From: an uncultured Clostridia bacterium
Lineage (GTDB): Bacteria; Bacillota; Clostridia; Christensenellales; Borkfalkiaceae
DNA length: 64,000 nucleotides
Reading direction: 5' to 3'
Assembly (NCBI GenBank): GCA_944362555.1
Contig: CALVTL010000005.1
Coordinates: forward strand, 1-64,000
In this document: in pieces, positions 17,489-26,281 of the stretch
Numbering within the stretch: the first letter of the stretch is position 1
Layout: every line of letters starts with the position of its first letter
Made by a program: the position numbers and the translations under genes
The notes under the pieces: model-generated
Told to the model about the DNA's origin: nothing
Database searches by the model: none
What the model saw: the letters and a program-made list of their open reading frames with translations, nothing else

Positions 17489-17532
17489 AGAGAAAACAAT
17501 ATCCGTCTTCGGACGGGGCAGGAGGATTCAAC

Positions 17533-17940
17533 ATGGTAAAGATCATTTGCGGACCCAAGGGGAGCGGCAAAACAAAGCGCATCATCGATGCGGCGAACGA
17601 GGCAGTTTCCGTCGCCAAGGGGAACCTGATCTTCATCACCGATACAAAGCGGTATATGTACGATCTGCGCCGTGAGGTGCGCTTCATCGATTCGAGCGAC
17701 TTCTCCATCGCGGGAGAGGACGCACTGTGCGGCTTCATCAAGGGCGTCATCGCAGGCGGATACGACAACGAGTACGTCTATGTGGACGGCATCGCACGCA
17801 TCGCGGGCAAAGCCATCAAGGATATGGCGCAGTTCTTCTACATGATGGAGAAGGTCGCCCAGATGCGCGATCTCAAGCTGTACATCACCTGCAGCTGCGC
17901 GGAGGAGGAACTTCCCGACTTCGCCAAGAAGTATTTATAA
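17533..17940 (+). CDS. small P-loop protein of unknown function
   Basis: 135 residues. A Walker A motif GPKGSGKT begins at residue 7. A Walker-B-like hydrophobic strand ending in Asp occurs at EYVYVDGI. The rest has no helicase or kinase motif I can name. The protein is too short for a full AAA or RecA core and resembles a minimal nucleotide-binding fold. AGGAGG lies 6 bases before the ATG. It has its own promoter and is followed by a hairpin, so it is probably transcribed alone. Similar small proteins occur in Clostridia without an assigned role; I give it no function. Confidence 0.8.
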   Translation: MVKIICGPKGSGKTKRIIDAANEAVSVAKGNLIFITDTKRYMYDLRREVRFIDSSDFSIAGEDALCGFIKGVIAGGYDNEYVYVDGIARIAGKAIKDMAQFFYMMEKVAQMRDLKLYITCSCAEEELPDFAKKYL

Positions 17941-17973
17941 GGCAAGGTAGCGGGCACCGCCCGAACAGAGCAG

Positions 17974-17998
17974 CCGTCCCTTCTTCAAGGGACGGTTT
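17974..17998 (+). terminator. hairpin, probable terminator
   Basis: Perfect 9-bp stem CCGTCCCTT / AAGGGACGG with loop CTTC (17983-17986), but only TTT follows. It could instead act as a leader hairpin of thrC, 42 bases downstream. Confidence 0.55.
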
Positions 17999-18039
17999 GC
18001 ATACGCAGAAAAACGCGCGCGGCGCGGACGGAGGAGATC

Positions 18040-19533
18040 ATGCAATTTATCAGTACGAGAGGAGAGGAACGCGTCACGGGCGCACAGGCGATCGTGAAGG
18101 GCATTGCAAGCGACGGCGGGCTGTTCGTTCCCGCGTCCTTCCCTGCCGTCACAAGGGAGGAGCTCGAGGGGATGCTCACGATGGACTACCCCGAGCGCGC
18201 CGCCTTCATCCTTCATAAATATCTCGACGAATACGACAAAGAGGAGCTGCTCTCCGCCCTGAAAAAGGCGTATTCCCAATTTGAGGGCGGGGACGCCGCC
18301 CCCCTCGTGCGCGTGGAGAACGGGATGTATATGCTCGAGCTCTTCCACGGGCCGACGTGCGCCTTCAAGGACATGGCGCTCACCGTGCTGCCCTATCTGC
18401 TCCGCAAGGGGTGCGACATCGTCGGCATCAGGGAGAATATCCTCATCCTCGTCGCCACCAGCGGCGATACCGGGAAAGCGGCCCTCGAAGGGTTCAAGGA
18501 CGCGTCCGGGATCAAGATCATGGTCTTTTATCCCGACGACGGCGTGTCCAAGATGCAGAAGCTCCAGATGTGCACGCAGGAGGGGAGCAACGTCAACGTC
18601 GTCGCCGTCAAGGGCAATTTCGACGACTGCCAGACGGGCGTCAAAAAGATCTTCGCCTCCGAGGAATGCAAGCGCGCCCTCGCTCAAAAGGGGTATCTGC
18701 TCTCCTCGGCGAACTCCATCAACTTCGGCCGTCTCGCCCCGCAGATCTGCTACTATTTTTCGGCGTACTGCGACCTCGTCACCTCCGACCAGATCGCGAT
18801 GGGGGAGAAGGTCAATTTCACCGTGCCCACGGGCAACTTCGGCAACATCCTCGCGGCGTACTACGCCAAGCAGATGGGACTGCCCGTCGGAACGCTCGTG
18901 TGCGCCTCCAACAAAAACAACGTCTTGACGGACTTCTGGAACAAGGGGACGTACGACGTCAAGCGCCCCTTCTATAAGACGATGTCTCCCTCCATGGACA
19001 TCCTCGTCTCCTCCAATCTGGAGCGGCTCATCTTCGAGCTCTCGGGTAGGGACGCGGCGCTCACCAGGGAGCGCATGACGCAGCTCTCCGCCACGGGCAG
19101 ATATTCGCTGCGCGCCGAGGAGCTCAAAAAGGTGCGCTCGGAGTTCTTTGCGGGCTACGCCTCCGAGAGCGACACGGTGGACTGCATCTACGAGTTCTTC
19201 GAGGAGTACGGCTATCCCATGGATACGCATACGGGCGTGGCGATGAGCGTCGCCCAGCGCTATGAGGAGAAGAAAAAGAAGGAGGAGCCCAAGGAGCCGC
19301 TCCCGCCCATGGTGGTCGTCTCCACGGCAAGTCCCTACAAGTTCCCGCAGGACGTCCTGTACGCGCTCACGGGCAACGACGTCAAAGACAGTTTCAAGGG
19401 CATCAAGCGCATCAACCTTCTGACCGCCATGAAGGTGCCCGAATCGCTCAAAGCCATCCGCTACAAGCCCATCCTCTTCAAACAGACGACCTCGCCCGAC
19501 AAGATGTTCGACGAAGTCATGAAATTCGTATAA
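18040..19533 (+). CDS. thrC: threonine synthase
   Basis: PLP enzyme converting O-phosphohomoserine to threonine. 497 residues, the long ThrC class with N-terminal MQFISTRGEE. The PLP lysine lies in FHGPTCAFKDMAL. The phosphate-binding region includes SGDTGKAALEGF, and FTVPTGNFGNILAAYYAKQMG follows. GGAGGAG precedes the ATG. No hom or thrB gene is adjacent. No T-box was recognised in the 100-base gap upstream. Confidence 0.96.
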   Translation: MQFISTRGEERVTGAQAIVKGIASDGGLFVPASFPAVTREELEGMLTMDYPERAAFILHKYLDEYDKEELLSALKKAYSQFEGGDAAPLVRVENGMYMLELFHGPTCAFKDMALTVLPYLLRKGCDIVGIRENILILVATSGDTGKAALEGFKDASGIKIMVFYPDDGVSKMQKLQMCTQEGSNVNVVAVKGNFDDCQTGVKKIFASEECKRALAQKGYLLSSANSINFGRLAPQICYYFSAYCDLVTSDQIAMGEKVNFTVPTGNFGNILAAYYAKQMGLPVGTLVCASNKNNVLTDFWNKGTYDVKRPFYKTMSPSMDILVSSNLERLIFELSGRDAALTRERMTQLSATGRYSLRAEELKKVRSEFFAGYASESDTVDCIYEFFEEYGYPMDTHTGVAMSVAQRYEEKKKKEEPKEPLPPMVVVSTASPYKFPQDVLYALTGNDVKDSFKGIKRINLLTAMKVPESLKAIRYKPILFKQTTSPDKMFDEVMKFV

Positions 19534-19537
19534 CGTT

Positions 19538-19571
19538 ACGCCCCGCCGCTTTGATGAGAGCGGCGGGGCGT
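19538..19571 (+). terminator. terminator hairpin after thrC
   Basis: Perfect 13-bp stem (ACGCCCCGCCGCT 19538-19550, complement 19559-19571), loop of 8 bases, then ATTCTGTTG, a poor T-run. Convergent with tmcAL, which ends at 19626. Confidence 0.7.
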
Positions 19572-19625
19572 ATTCTGTTGATTTTGCTTATAGACTTATA
19601 GAAGCTGCCGAGGGCGGGGGACGTG

Positions 19626-20810
19626 TCACACGAACAGCGTTTCAAACTCCCCCGTATGGCGGGCGGTGAGGACGTTGTAGAGGTCGTTGGCGCGTACGTC
19701 CGTCTCAAAGCAGGCGAGCGCCTCGTGCCGCAGCAGGGAGTAGTCGCTCTTGCGGGCGATGAGGGGGAACGCACCCCCGCCCAGCATGGCGAGCGTCTCC
19801 TCCGCGCCCTCCTTTTTCACGGCAAGCGTCCTGAAATAGAGGGGGGAGCGCGCATAGGAGAGCACCGCCTCGCGCGCGATCCCCAAAAAGTTCTGCATGA
19901 GCACGCGGCGGATGCGGGCGGCGGTGTAGCGGCGGGACACCGTCTTTTCCGTCAGGGTCTTCATGTCGGGGTTGGCGCGCAGGATGGCGCGGATGCGGTT
20001 CTCCAGTCCCTCCGCGCAGTCGGGACAGCCCGCCGTCTGCGCGGGCGCCGCCTCCAAAAACGCGCACAGGACAGGCTTTTCCCAAGCGACGGGGGCGTAG
20101 CCGAGCACGTCGCGCAGGACGGAGGGTGGCAGGTTCGCCTTCAACGCCTTTTTCGCCTTGCGGGAGGGGTCGGTCATGGCGGCGCGCAGCGCGCTCGCGG
20201 AGGAGAAGTTGGCAAGCAGGGTGTTGTCGGCATATCCCCCGCCCACGCGCGGAACGGGGATGGGGTCGATGGCGGCGTTCTCCGCAAGGATGGCGCGGCA
20301 GTACTCCGTTCCTAAAATGTTGTTGGGGGAGGAGAGGAGCGCCTCGTCCACGTCCGCGCCCGAGGCGAGCAGCGCCGCGTTGCGTGCGCGGATGTAGCTC
20401 GTTCCGTCTTTTAAGTTCTCTTTGAGCGCCGCCTTGAATTGCTTGCTCTCCGCAAGGGTGGCGCGCGCCGTGCGCAGAAAGTCCTCTTTTGCTCCGCTCT
20501 CGCAGCCGAAGGCGAGCGCCGCAACGGAGGGCAGGGCGGCGAGCAGGTGCACCGCGCCCCGCGCGAACAGCTCGGCGGGGGCGACGGAGAAGGCGGCGGG
20601 CAGCTCGATGACGGCGTCCGCGCCGTTCTCCACGGCGTGTCTTGCGCGCACCGCCTTGTGAAAGACGGCGGCTTCCCCGCGCTGGGTGAAATTCCCGCTC
20701 ATGACGCAGAGCACCTTTTCGCACCCCGAGAGGGCGCGGGCGCGCTCCAACTGATACTTGTGCCCGTTATGGAAGGGATTATATTCGCAAATTACCGCAC
20801 AAAATTTCAT
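19626..20810 (-). CDS. tmcAL: tRNA(Met) cytidine acetate ligase (YlbM family)
   Basis: 394 residues, usual length. The family activates acetate with ATP to acetylate C34 of elongator tRNA-Met. The nucleotidyltransferase core is at the N-terminus: CEYNPFHNGHKYQLERAR (HxGH motif), then MSGNFTQRGEAAVFHKAVRA and NGADAVIELP. It lies back to back with pta, and acetate for TmcAL would be supplied by the Pta-AckA pathway next door (inference). Start ATG 20810 with a weak AAGGG upstream. Confidence 0.93.
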   Translation of the reverse strand: MKFCAVICEYNPFHNGHKYQLERARALSGCEKVLCVMSGNFTQRGEAAVFHKAVRARHAVENGADAVIELPAAFSVAPAELFARGAVHLLAALPSVAALAFGCESGAKEDFLRTARATLAESKQFKAALKENLKDGTSYIRARNAALLASGADVDEALLSSPNNILGTEYCRAILAENAAIDPIPVPRVGGGYADNTLLANFSSASALRAAMTDPSRKAKKALKANLPPSVLRDVLGYAPVAWEKPVLCAFLEAAPAQTAGCPDCAEGLENRIRAILRANPDMKTLTEKTVSRRYTAARIRRVLMQNFLGIAREAVLSYARSPLYFRTLAVKKEGAEETLAMLGGGAFPLIARKSDYSLLRHEALACFETDVRANDLYNVLTARHTGEFETLFV

Positions 20811-20828
20811 GTTTTTTCCCTTGTGACC

Positions 20829-20857
20829 TTTACAATCCCGATAAAATGTTGTATAAT
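20829..20857 (+). promoter_or_regulatory. promoter of pta-ackA
   Basis: TTTACA (20829-20834) and TATAAT (20852-20857), spacer 17 bases. The leader is about 70 bases to ATG 20934. Confidence 0.75.
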
Positions 20858-20933
20858 GACATAGGAATGAAGGTCTGTGCCTTTATTATACACGAAAAGC
20901 AAAAAAAAGAAAAGAGGTTACAGGAGAATTATC

Positions 20934-21983
20934 ATGGCGAATTTCATGAGACAGATCAAGCAGCTCGGCAGAAAGATCGTCGAATCGGGTTCGGTCGCCG
21001 AGGCGCTCAAAAAGCGCGCGGGCGAAAAACAGCGCACCATCGTGCTGTGCGAGGGGGAGGATAAGCGCGTCGTTGAGGCGGCGCAGCGCTGCGTGGAGGA
21101 GGGCGTCGCCAAGATCGTCCTGCTCGGCAAGGAAGCGGAAATAAAAGCCGCCAATCCCGACGCCGATCTTACGGGCGTGCAGATCGTCAACCCCGCCACG
21201 TCGCCCAAGCTGGAAGAGTACGCCGCGCTCCTCTATGAACTGCGCAAGGCGAAGGGCATGACGGAGGAACAGGCGAAGGAGCAGGCGAAGGACGCCACCT
21301 TCTTCGGCGCGCTCATGTTAAAGAACGGGGATGCGGACGGGCTCGTCTCGGGCGCGTGCCACTCCACCGCGAACACGCTGCGCCCCGGGCTTCAGATCAT
21401 CAAAACGGCGCCCGGCGTCAAGGCGGTCTCCAGCTTCAACCTGATGATCGCGCCTGCGGGCGGGAACAAGTATATGAATGACGACGTGCTCGTCTTTGCC
21501 GACTGCGGGCTCAATCCCACCTATACGGCAGAGGGGCTTGCCGACTGCGCCATCGCCACCGCGCAGAGCGCCAAGGACATCGCGGGCATCGAGCCCTGCA
21601 TCGCCATGCTCTCCTTCTCCACCAAGGGCAGCGCCAAGCACGACAACGTCACCCTCGTGCAGGAGGCGACCCGCATCGCAAAGGAGAAGGCGCCCGAGCT
21701 CGCCCTCGACGGGGAATTGCAGTTCGACGCGGCGCTCGTGCCCGAAGTCGCCGCCCTCAAAGCGCCCGGCTCCGCCGTCGCGGGACACGCCAACGTGTTC
21801 ATCTTCCCCGACCTGCAGTCGGGCAACATCGGCTATAAGATCGCCGAGCGCCTCGGCGGCTTCCAGGCGGTCGGTCCCATCTGCCAGGGCTTTGCCAAGC
21901 CTTTGAACGATCTCTCGCGCGGATGCAAGGCGTCCGACATCGTGCTCGCCGTCGCCATCACGGCACTTCAGGTAAAAGATTAA
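20934..21983 (+). CDS. pta: phosphate acetyltransferase
   Basis: Converts acetyl-CoA and phosphate to acetyl phosphate, the first step of acetate production with ATP gain. 349 residues, short Pta class without the N-terminal DRTGG domain. Seen: VLCEGEDKRVVEAAQ, DGLVSGACHSTANTLRPGLQIIK, ML(S)FSTKGSAKHD and the ending GCKASDIVLAVAITALQ. The start is ATG 20934 because AGGAG lies 8 bases upstream; an in-frame ATG at 20877 would add 19 basic residues and lacks a ribosome site. ackA follows after 17 bases. Confidence 0.96.
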   Translation: MANFMRQIKQLGRKIVESGSVAEALKKRAGEKQRTIVLCEGEDKRVVEAAQRCVEEGVAKIVLLGKEAEIKAANPDADLTGVQIVNPATSPKLEEYAALLYELRKAKGMTEEQAKEQAKDATFFGALMLKNGDADGLVSGACHSTANTLRPGLQIIKTAPGVKAVSSFNLMIAPAGGNKYMNDDVLVFADCGLNPTYTAEGLADCAIATAQSAKDIAGIEPCIAMLSFSTKGSAKHDNVTLVQEATRIAKEKAPELALDGELQFDAALVPEVAALKAPGSAVAGHANVFIFPDLQSGNIGYKIAERLGGFQAVGPICQGFAKPLNDLSRGCKASDIVLAVAITALQVKD

Positions 21984-22000
21984 ATTTTAAGGGGAATGAA

Positions 22001-23194
22001 ATGAAAATTCTTGTCATCAATGCGGGGAGCTCCTCCCTCAAATATCAGCTCATCAACATCGAAACGGAAGAAGTGCTCGCCAAGGGCAACGTGGAGCGCA
22101 TCGGCATCAGGGGCGGGAGCCTCACGCACAAGGCGGGCGGCAAGACCTTCGTCATCGAAAAGGAGATCGCCGACCATACGGAAGCCATCCAGCTCGTATT
22201 GAAGGAGCTCATCGACGGCGAGGCGGGCGTCATCCGCTCGATGGACGAGATCGACGCCGTGGGTCACCGCGTCGTCGCCTCGGGCGAGGCGTTCAAAAAG
22301 ACGACGCTCGTCACCGACGAGGTGATGCAGACGATGGAGGAGATCGCGGAACTCGCGCCCCTTCACAACCCCGCCGCCATCAAGGGCGTCAACGCCTGCC
22401 GCGCGGTCATGCCCGATAAGAAGATGGCGCTCGTGTTCGACACCTCCTTCCATCAGTCCATGCCCGACTACGCCTATCTCTACGCCATCGACTACGACGA
22501 CTACAAGACCTATCAGGTGAGAAAGTACGGTGCGCACGGCACGTCGCACAAATTCGTGTCCATGGCGGCTGCGGAGTATCTGAAAAGAGATCCCGAAGAG
22601 CTGAAGATCGTCACCTGCCATCTGGGCAACGGCTCCTCCATCTCCGCCGTCAAAGGCGGAAAGTGCATCGATACGTCGATGGGCTTCACACCGCTCGCGG
22701 GCGTCCCCATGGGCACGCGCAGCGGCGACATCGACGCCGCCGCCGTGGAGTTTTTGTGCAAGAAGAAGGGCATGGACATCCACGAAGCGCTCACCTACCT
22801 CAACAAAAAGTGCGGGATGCTGGGCGTCTCGGGCGTGTCGAGCGACTACCGCGACCTCACCGCCGCCGCCAAGGAGGGCAACTACCGCGCGCAGCTCGCC
22901 CTCAATATGTTCTGCTATGCCTGCAAGAAGTACGTCGGCTCCTACATGGCTGCCCTCGGCGGGCTGGACGTCATCGTCTTTACGGCGGGCGTGGGCGAGA
23001 ACACGCCCCACATCCGCGCGGGCATCCTCGCCGATATGCAGGCGTTCGGCATCGAGCTCGACGAGGAGAAGAACAACTACAAGAACGACGGCGCCATCCA
23101 CGAAATTTCCGCGCCTTCCTCCAGGGTGAAGGTGCTCGTCATCCCCACCAACGAGGAGCTCGTCATCGCGCGCGAGACGGCTGCCCTGGTATAA
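22001..23194 (+). CDS. ackA: acetate kinase
   Basis: Transfers phosphate from acetyl phosphate to ADP, giving acetate and ATP. 397 residues. The ASKHA-fold motifs are intact: MKILVINAGSSSLKYQ, VGHRVVASGE, FDTSFHQSMP, RKYGAHGTSHKFVS, CHLGNGSSISA and FTAGVGENTPHIR. AAGGGGAATGAA precedes ATG 22001; an upstream in-frame ATG (21923) falls inside pta and was rejected. Forms an operon with pta, pointing to fermentative energy metabolism. Confidence 0.98.
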   Translation: MKILVINAGSSSLKYQLINIETEEVLAKGNVERIGIRGGSLTHKAGGKTFVIEKEIADHTEAIQLVLKELIDGEAGVIRSMDEIDAVGHRVVASGEAFKKTTLVTDEVMQTMEEIAELAPLHNPAAIKGVNACRAVMPDKKMALVFDTSFHQSMPDYAYLYAIDYDDYKTYQVRKYGAHGTSHKFVSMAAAEYLKRDPEELKIVTCHLGNGSSISAVKGGKCIDTSMGFTPLAGVPMGTRSGDIDAAAVEFLCKKKGMDIHEALTYLNKKCGMLGVSGVSSDYRDLTAAAKEGNYRAQLALNMFCYACKKYVGSYMAALGGLDVIVFTAGVGENTPHIRAGILADMQAFGIELDEEKNNYKNDGAIHEISAPSSRVKVLVIPTNEELVIARETAALV

Positions 23195-23238
23195 GCGCCG
23201 ATTTTGCAAAATTCCTTTGAAATACGCGGCAAAAAAGA

Positions 23239-23267
23239 TTGACAAAGCGCGAGAAATTTTCTATACT
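23239..23267 (+). promoter_or_regulatory. promoter giving a near-leaderless yceD-rpmF transcript
   Basis: TTGACA (23239-23244) and TATACT (23262-23267), spacer 17 bases. Only 11 bases separate the -10 box from ATG 23279, leaving a leader of about 5 bases or less and no Shine-Dalgarno. Confidence 0.85.
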
Positions 23268-23278
23268 TTTATAAGCTG

Positions 23279-23689
23279 ATGATTCCCGAGATAGATGTCC
23301 GCAGGTGCGTTGCGGCAAAAGAGTACGAGGGCACGCTCTCCTTCTCCTTCGAGGCGGACGCATCGCTCCTCGAGATCCCCTTCGTCAAGTTTGCTGCGCC
23401 CGTTGAAGCGCGGCTCGGCTGGTTCATCTGCCGCGATAACGAGACGGTGGAGCTTTCGGGCGAAGTTTCCTTCACGCTCTGCGGCGCGTGCTCGCGCTGC
23501 CTTGCCGAGGCGGAACAGTCGTTCACCTATCGTGCGGAGGCGGTATTCGTGCGCGGCGAGAGCGACGGCGAGGAGTACGGCTATCTGAATGGGAAGATCA
23601 AATTAGAGGAATTTCTGCGCGACAGCATCTTGTTCGCGCTTCCGCAGCGGCTTTTATGCAAGGCGTGCGGGGAATGGGAAAAAGATTAA
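23279..23689 (+). CDS. yceD: YceD/DUF177 family protein
   Basis: 136 residues. Family members lie directly upstream of rpmF in most bacteria, as here (15-base gap), and are linked to 23S rRNA accumulation; the mechanism is unclear. The conserved cysteines are present: C68, C71 and C74 in CGACSRCL and a second CKACG pair near the C-terminus, which may bind metal. The ATG at 23279 sits so close to the -10 box that the message should be leaderless or nearly so; no better in-frame start was found downstream. Confidence 0.88.
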   Translation: MIPEIDVRRCVAAKEYEGTLSFSFEADASLLEIPFVKFAAPVEARLGWFICRDNETVELSGEVSFTLCGACSRCLAEAEQSFTYRAEAVFVRGESDGEEYGYLNGKIKLEEFLRDSILFALPQRLLCKACGEWEKD

Positions 23690-23704
23690 AAGAGGTGAAG
23701 AAAC

Positions 23705-23893
23705 ATGGCAGTCCCCAAGACAAAGCAGTCCAAGAGCAGGACGAATAAGCGTTTTGCGAACTACAAGGCGACCGCGGCGACGCTCGTCGAGTGCCCGCAT
23801 TGCCACGAGCTCAAGGTCGCGCACCGTGCGTGCAAGAACTGCGGCTATTACGACGGCAAGGAAGTCATCGTCAAGAAAGAAGAAACCAAGTGA
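23705..23893 (+). CDS. rpmF: ribosomal protein L32 (zinc-binding type)
   Basis: 62 residues. Typical start MAVPKTKQSKSRTNKR and four zinc cysteines, C30/C33 (CPHC) and C43/C46 (CKNCGYYDGKEV). AAGAGGTGAAG precedes the ATG. Cotranscribed with yceD from the near-leaderless promoter; a terminator follows. Confidence 0.98.
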   Translation: MAVPKTKQSKSRTNKRFANYKATAATLVECPHCHELKVAHRACKNCGYYDGKEVIVKKEETK

Positions 23894-23900
23894 GCAAAGG

Positions 23901-23931
23901 GAAGCGGACTTTTATAAAGCCCGCTTCTTTT
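23901..23931 (+). terminator. Rho-independent terminator after rpmF
   Basis: GAAGCGG (23901-23907) pairs with CCGCTTC (23921-23927), with an inner CTTT/AAAG helix, followed by TTTTCC. Confidence 0.75.
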
Positions 23932-24075
23932 CCTATGCGCGCAGGACGCGCACGGCGTGGCAAGCCGGCGCACGCATAATGGGGCGCGTCTGCGCGGAAA
24001 CGGCGCATGGCGGCGCGCGCTGTGCTGCGGCAGGGCGCCGTCCGCGGCGGGATTTTCAAAAGAGGAGCGGGACGC

Positions 24076-25059
24076 ATGATCGCAAATTCTTTGAAAAATT
24101 TTTTCAAGTGCCTTGTGTATATCTTTGTCCCGCTGGGGTGCGTCTTTTTAGGCTTTCTGCTCGGATTGCAGGTCTTTCTCGACGCGCTCGCCTCGCAGGC
24201 GGCGTATCTCACGGACGAGATCGCGCAGCTCGTGGGCGGCACGCAGGCACAGTTCGACCAGCTCGTCGGCTTCGTCGTCGCGTCGCTGCGCGGGCTCGAT
24301 TGGAGCGATCCGCTCGGCACCCTCAATATGCTGCTCGAAGGGGAGTGGATCTCGGCGCGCATCGCGGAATTTCTCGAACTCACCGTCGAGGAGGCGTCGC
24401 AGCTCGAAGATAAGATCGTGGCGCTCTCGGTGAGCGTCGCCTCCGCGCTGCTCGTCGATTTCATCTTTCTGGTGCTCTGCACCGTGCTCGGCATGGTGCT
24501 CGGTTACTTCGTCACCAACAGTTTCGTGCGCAAGAGCACGGTGCGGCGCGGGTTCTCGGGCTTTATCATCGCCTCCGTCGTGGACGCTGTCCTCTCGGCG
24601 ACGCTCATCGCCTTCGTCGCGTGGTTCCTCACCTTCTCGCACGCGGGCGCCGTCGTCACGGCGGTCGTCGGCGCGCTGGTGTTCGGCTTTGTGTCCCTGC
24701 TCGAGGCGTACCTTCTGCACGCGCGCGGCAAACTTCCCTTTCGCGCCGTCGTCAACCTCAAAAACTGTCTGTTCGTCTATCTGTCGCAGCTCGTCGTTCT
24801 GTGCGCCGCAGGCGTGTTGTGCGCGCTCGCGCTGCTGCTTATCGGCTCGTTCGTGGCGTATGCGCTCGTCGTCGCCGTCGTCATCATCGCCCTGCTCGTC
24901 AACAACGTCAACGCGGAGTCCTATGTCGACCGCATGGCAAAGACGTCGCCGCTCTCGGAGCGCCGCCTGCGCACCTTTGCGCGGCTGGGCGACGTGCCCG
25001 ACGCGCTGCGCGAAAAGGCGCTTTTGGATGAAACGCTCTCCGACCGCGCGGAGGAATAA
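24076..25059 (+). CDS. polytopic membrane protein of unknown function
   Basis: 327 residues, not recognised. At least five strongly hydrophobic segments: residues about 12-35 ([20 protein letters not shown]), 120-150 ([19 protein letters not shown]), 165-190, 195-220 and a long stretch near 235-280. A soluble loop of about 80 residues follows the first segment ([23 protein letters not shown] region). The C-terminal cytoplasmic tail is charged ([19 protein letters not shown]). Start ATG 24076 is chosen for AGAGGAG 9 bases upstream; an in-frame ATG at 24007 has no ribosome site. The flavin reductase-rubredoxin gene follows after 11 bases, so the two are probably cotranscribed. Confidence 0.75.
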   Translation: MIANSLKNFFKCLVYIFVPLGCVFLGFLLGLQVFLDALASQAAYLTDEIAQLVGGTQAQFDQLVGFVVASLRGLDWSDPLGTLNMLLEGEWISARIAEFLELTVEEASQLEDKIVALSVSVASALLVDFIFLVLCTVLGMVLGYFVTNSFVRKSTVRRGFSGFIIASVVDAVLSATLIAFVAWFLTFSHAGAVVTAVVGALVFGFVSLLEAYLLHARGKLPFRAVVNLKNCLFVYLSQLVVLCAAGVLCALALLLIGSFVAYALVVAVVIIALLVNNVNAESYVDRMAKTSPLSERRLRTFARLGDVPDALREKALLDETLSDRAEE

Positions 25060-25070
25060 GGAGGAAGGAT

Positions 25071-25697
25071 ATGAACAAAAAGGCTTTTTACGATCTCTCG
25101 TACGGCGTGTATCTGTGCACGGCGTGGGACGAGGGCAGACCGGTGGGGTGCGTCGCCAACAGCGCCATGCAGATCACATCCTCGCCCGCGACCATCGCCG
25201 TCTCCCTCAATCACGAAAATTACACCAACAAGTGCGTGGCGGAGACGGGGTACTTCTCCGTGTGCGTGCTTTCGGAGAGCGTCGATGCGCAGCTCATCGC
25301 AGCGTTCGGGTTTGCCTCCTCCAAGGAGAAGGACAAGTTTTCCGCCATCCCCTGGAAGGTGCGCGGCAAGCTCCCCGTGCCCGATGCCGTCAAGAGCTAT
25401 TTCACCTGCAAAGTGGTGGACAAGATGGAGACTTCCACCCACACCGTCTTTCTGGGCGAGGTGATGGACGCCGACGTCCTCTCGGAGGGCGCGCCCATGA
25501 CGTACGCCTACTACCACAAGGTGTTGAAGGGCAGAACGGCGCCCAAGGCGCCTACCTATCAGGAGGAGGCGGGCGGCAAGTACGTCTGCAAGCTCTGCGG
25601 CTATGTCTACGACGGTGCGACCCCGTTCGAGGAGCTCCCCGCCGATTGGACGTGCCCCGTCTGCGGCGCGCCCAAGTCGCAGTTTGAAAAGAGATAA
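25071..25697 (+). CDS. flavin reductase-like protein fused to rubredoxin (high-molecular-weight rubredoxin type)
   Basis: 208 residues. Residues 1-155 form an FMN-binding split-barrel flavin reductase domain ([19 protein letters not shown] and YFSVCVLSE). Residues 170-208 form a rubredoxin with iron ligands C173, C176 (CKLCGYVYD), C195 and C198 ([11 protein letters not shown]). Proteins of this layout in acetogenic clostridia pass electrons from NADH to diiron flavoproteins that detoxify oxygen or nitric oxide. No such partner gene is nearby. AAGGAGGAAGGAT precedes the ATG. This supports an anaerobic lifestyle. Confidence 0.92.
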   Translation: MNKKAFYDLSYGVYLCTAWDEGRPVGCVANSAMQITSSPATIAVSLNHENYTNKCVAETGYFSVCVLSESVDAQLIAAFGFASSKEKDKFSAIPWKVRGKLPVPDAVKSYFTCKVVDKMETSTHTVFLGEVMDADVLSEGAPMTYAYYHKVLKGRTAPKAPTYQEEAGGKYVCKLCGYVYDGATPFEELPADWTCPVCGAPKSQFEKR

Positions 25698-25709
25698 CAT
25701 CTGAAATTT

Positions 25710-25733
25710 ACGGCGCTTCGGCGCCGTTTTTTT
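25710..25733 (+). terminator. Rho-independent terminator
   Basis: ACGGCGC-TTCG-GCGCCGT stem-loop with a stable UUCG tetraloop and a run of T; 12 bases past the rubredoxin-fusion stop. Confidence 0.92.
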
Positions 25734-25755
25734 GCGCTGATTTTTGCGGGAACGC

Positions 25756-25805
25756 TTGACAAAAGTACCCCATGGGGGTATAATAAAAATACCCCGTCGG
25801 GGTAT
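25756..25805 (+). promoter_or_regulatory. csoR promoter with two CsoR-type operators
   Basis: TTGACA (25756-25761) and TATAAT (25779-25784), spacer 17. Two GC-tract palindromes of the CsoR operator type: GTACCCCATGGGGGTAT at 25765-25781, filling the spacer and touching the -10 box, and ATACCCCGTCGGGGTAT at 25789-25805, just past the start point. Centres are 24 bases apart, about two helical turns. Repressor on either site should block RNA polymerase. Confidence 0.88.
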
Positions 25806-25817
25806 CACGGAGGAGAT

Positions 25818-26123
25818 ATGGAGCATTGTGAACATTGCGAGGCGCACTACAAGAACACGCCGCGCAGCGAAGAACAGGTGAGGGCGCTCGTCGGGCGGCT
25901 GAATCGCATCGGCGGGCAGATCGCGGGCATCAGAAAGATGATCGAGGAGAACCGCTATTGCGGCGAGGTGCTGGTGCAGGTTTCGGCGGTGGAGAGCGCC
26001 GTGCGCGCCTTCGGCTATCTCGTGCTGGAGGACCATCTTGCGACCTGCGTTTCGGAGCGCATCCGCGCGGGGGACGCGGACGTCGTCAGGGAGACGGTGG
26101 AGCTCGTCAAAAAGCTCAATTAA
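25818..26123 (+). CDS. csoR: CsoR-family copper-sensing repressor
   Basis: 101 residues, all-helical metalloregulator. The Cu(I) ligands C48, H73 and C77 (RYCGEV, EDHLATC) have exactly the C-x24-H-x3-C spacing of CsoR, which argues against FrmR, RcnR or CstR. The family releases its GC-tract operator when it binds Cu(I). Such operators overlap this gene's own promoter, so it should be autoregulated and should control the downstream copA by read-through. An extra N-terminal CEHCEAH stretch may bind metal too. GGAGGAG precedes the ATG. Confidence 0.94.
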   Translation: MEHCEHCEAHYKNTPRSEEQVRALVGRLNRIGGQIAGIRKMIEENRYCGEVLVQVSAVESAVRAFGYLVLEDHLATCVSERIRAGDADVVRETVELVKKLN

Positions 26124-26281
26124 GCCGTCCCTTACATCCGCGCCCTGCGGCGACAAGGGGGGACGTGTTGCGTTATTTTGCGCCGCTTTCGTCCTGCCAT
26201 CCCGTCCGTCGGGGGCGCGCCGCTCCTCTTTCGCCATTATTTTTTCCAATGAAACTGTTTTGGTAATTCTCTCTGCAACAC

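Noticed and set aside
17941..18039. T-box or threonine attenuator before thrC
   Set aside because: Only a 9-bp hairpin with TTT is present; no T-box AGGGTGG-type motif or Thr-rich leader peptide was found.
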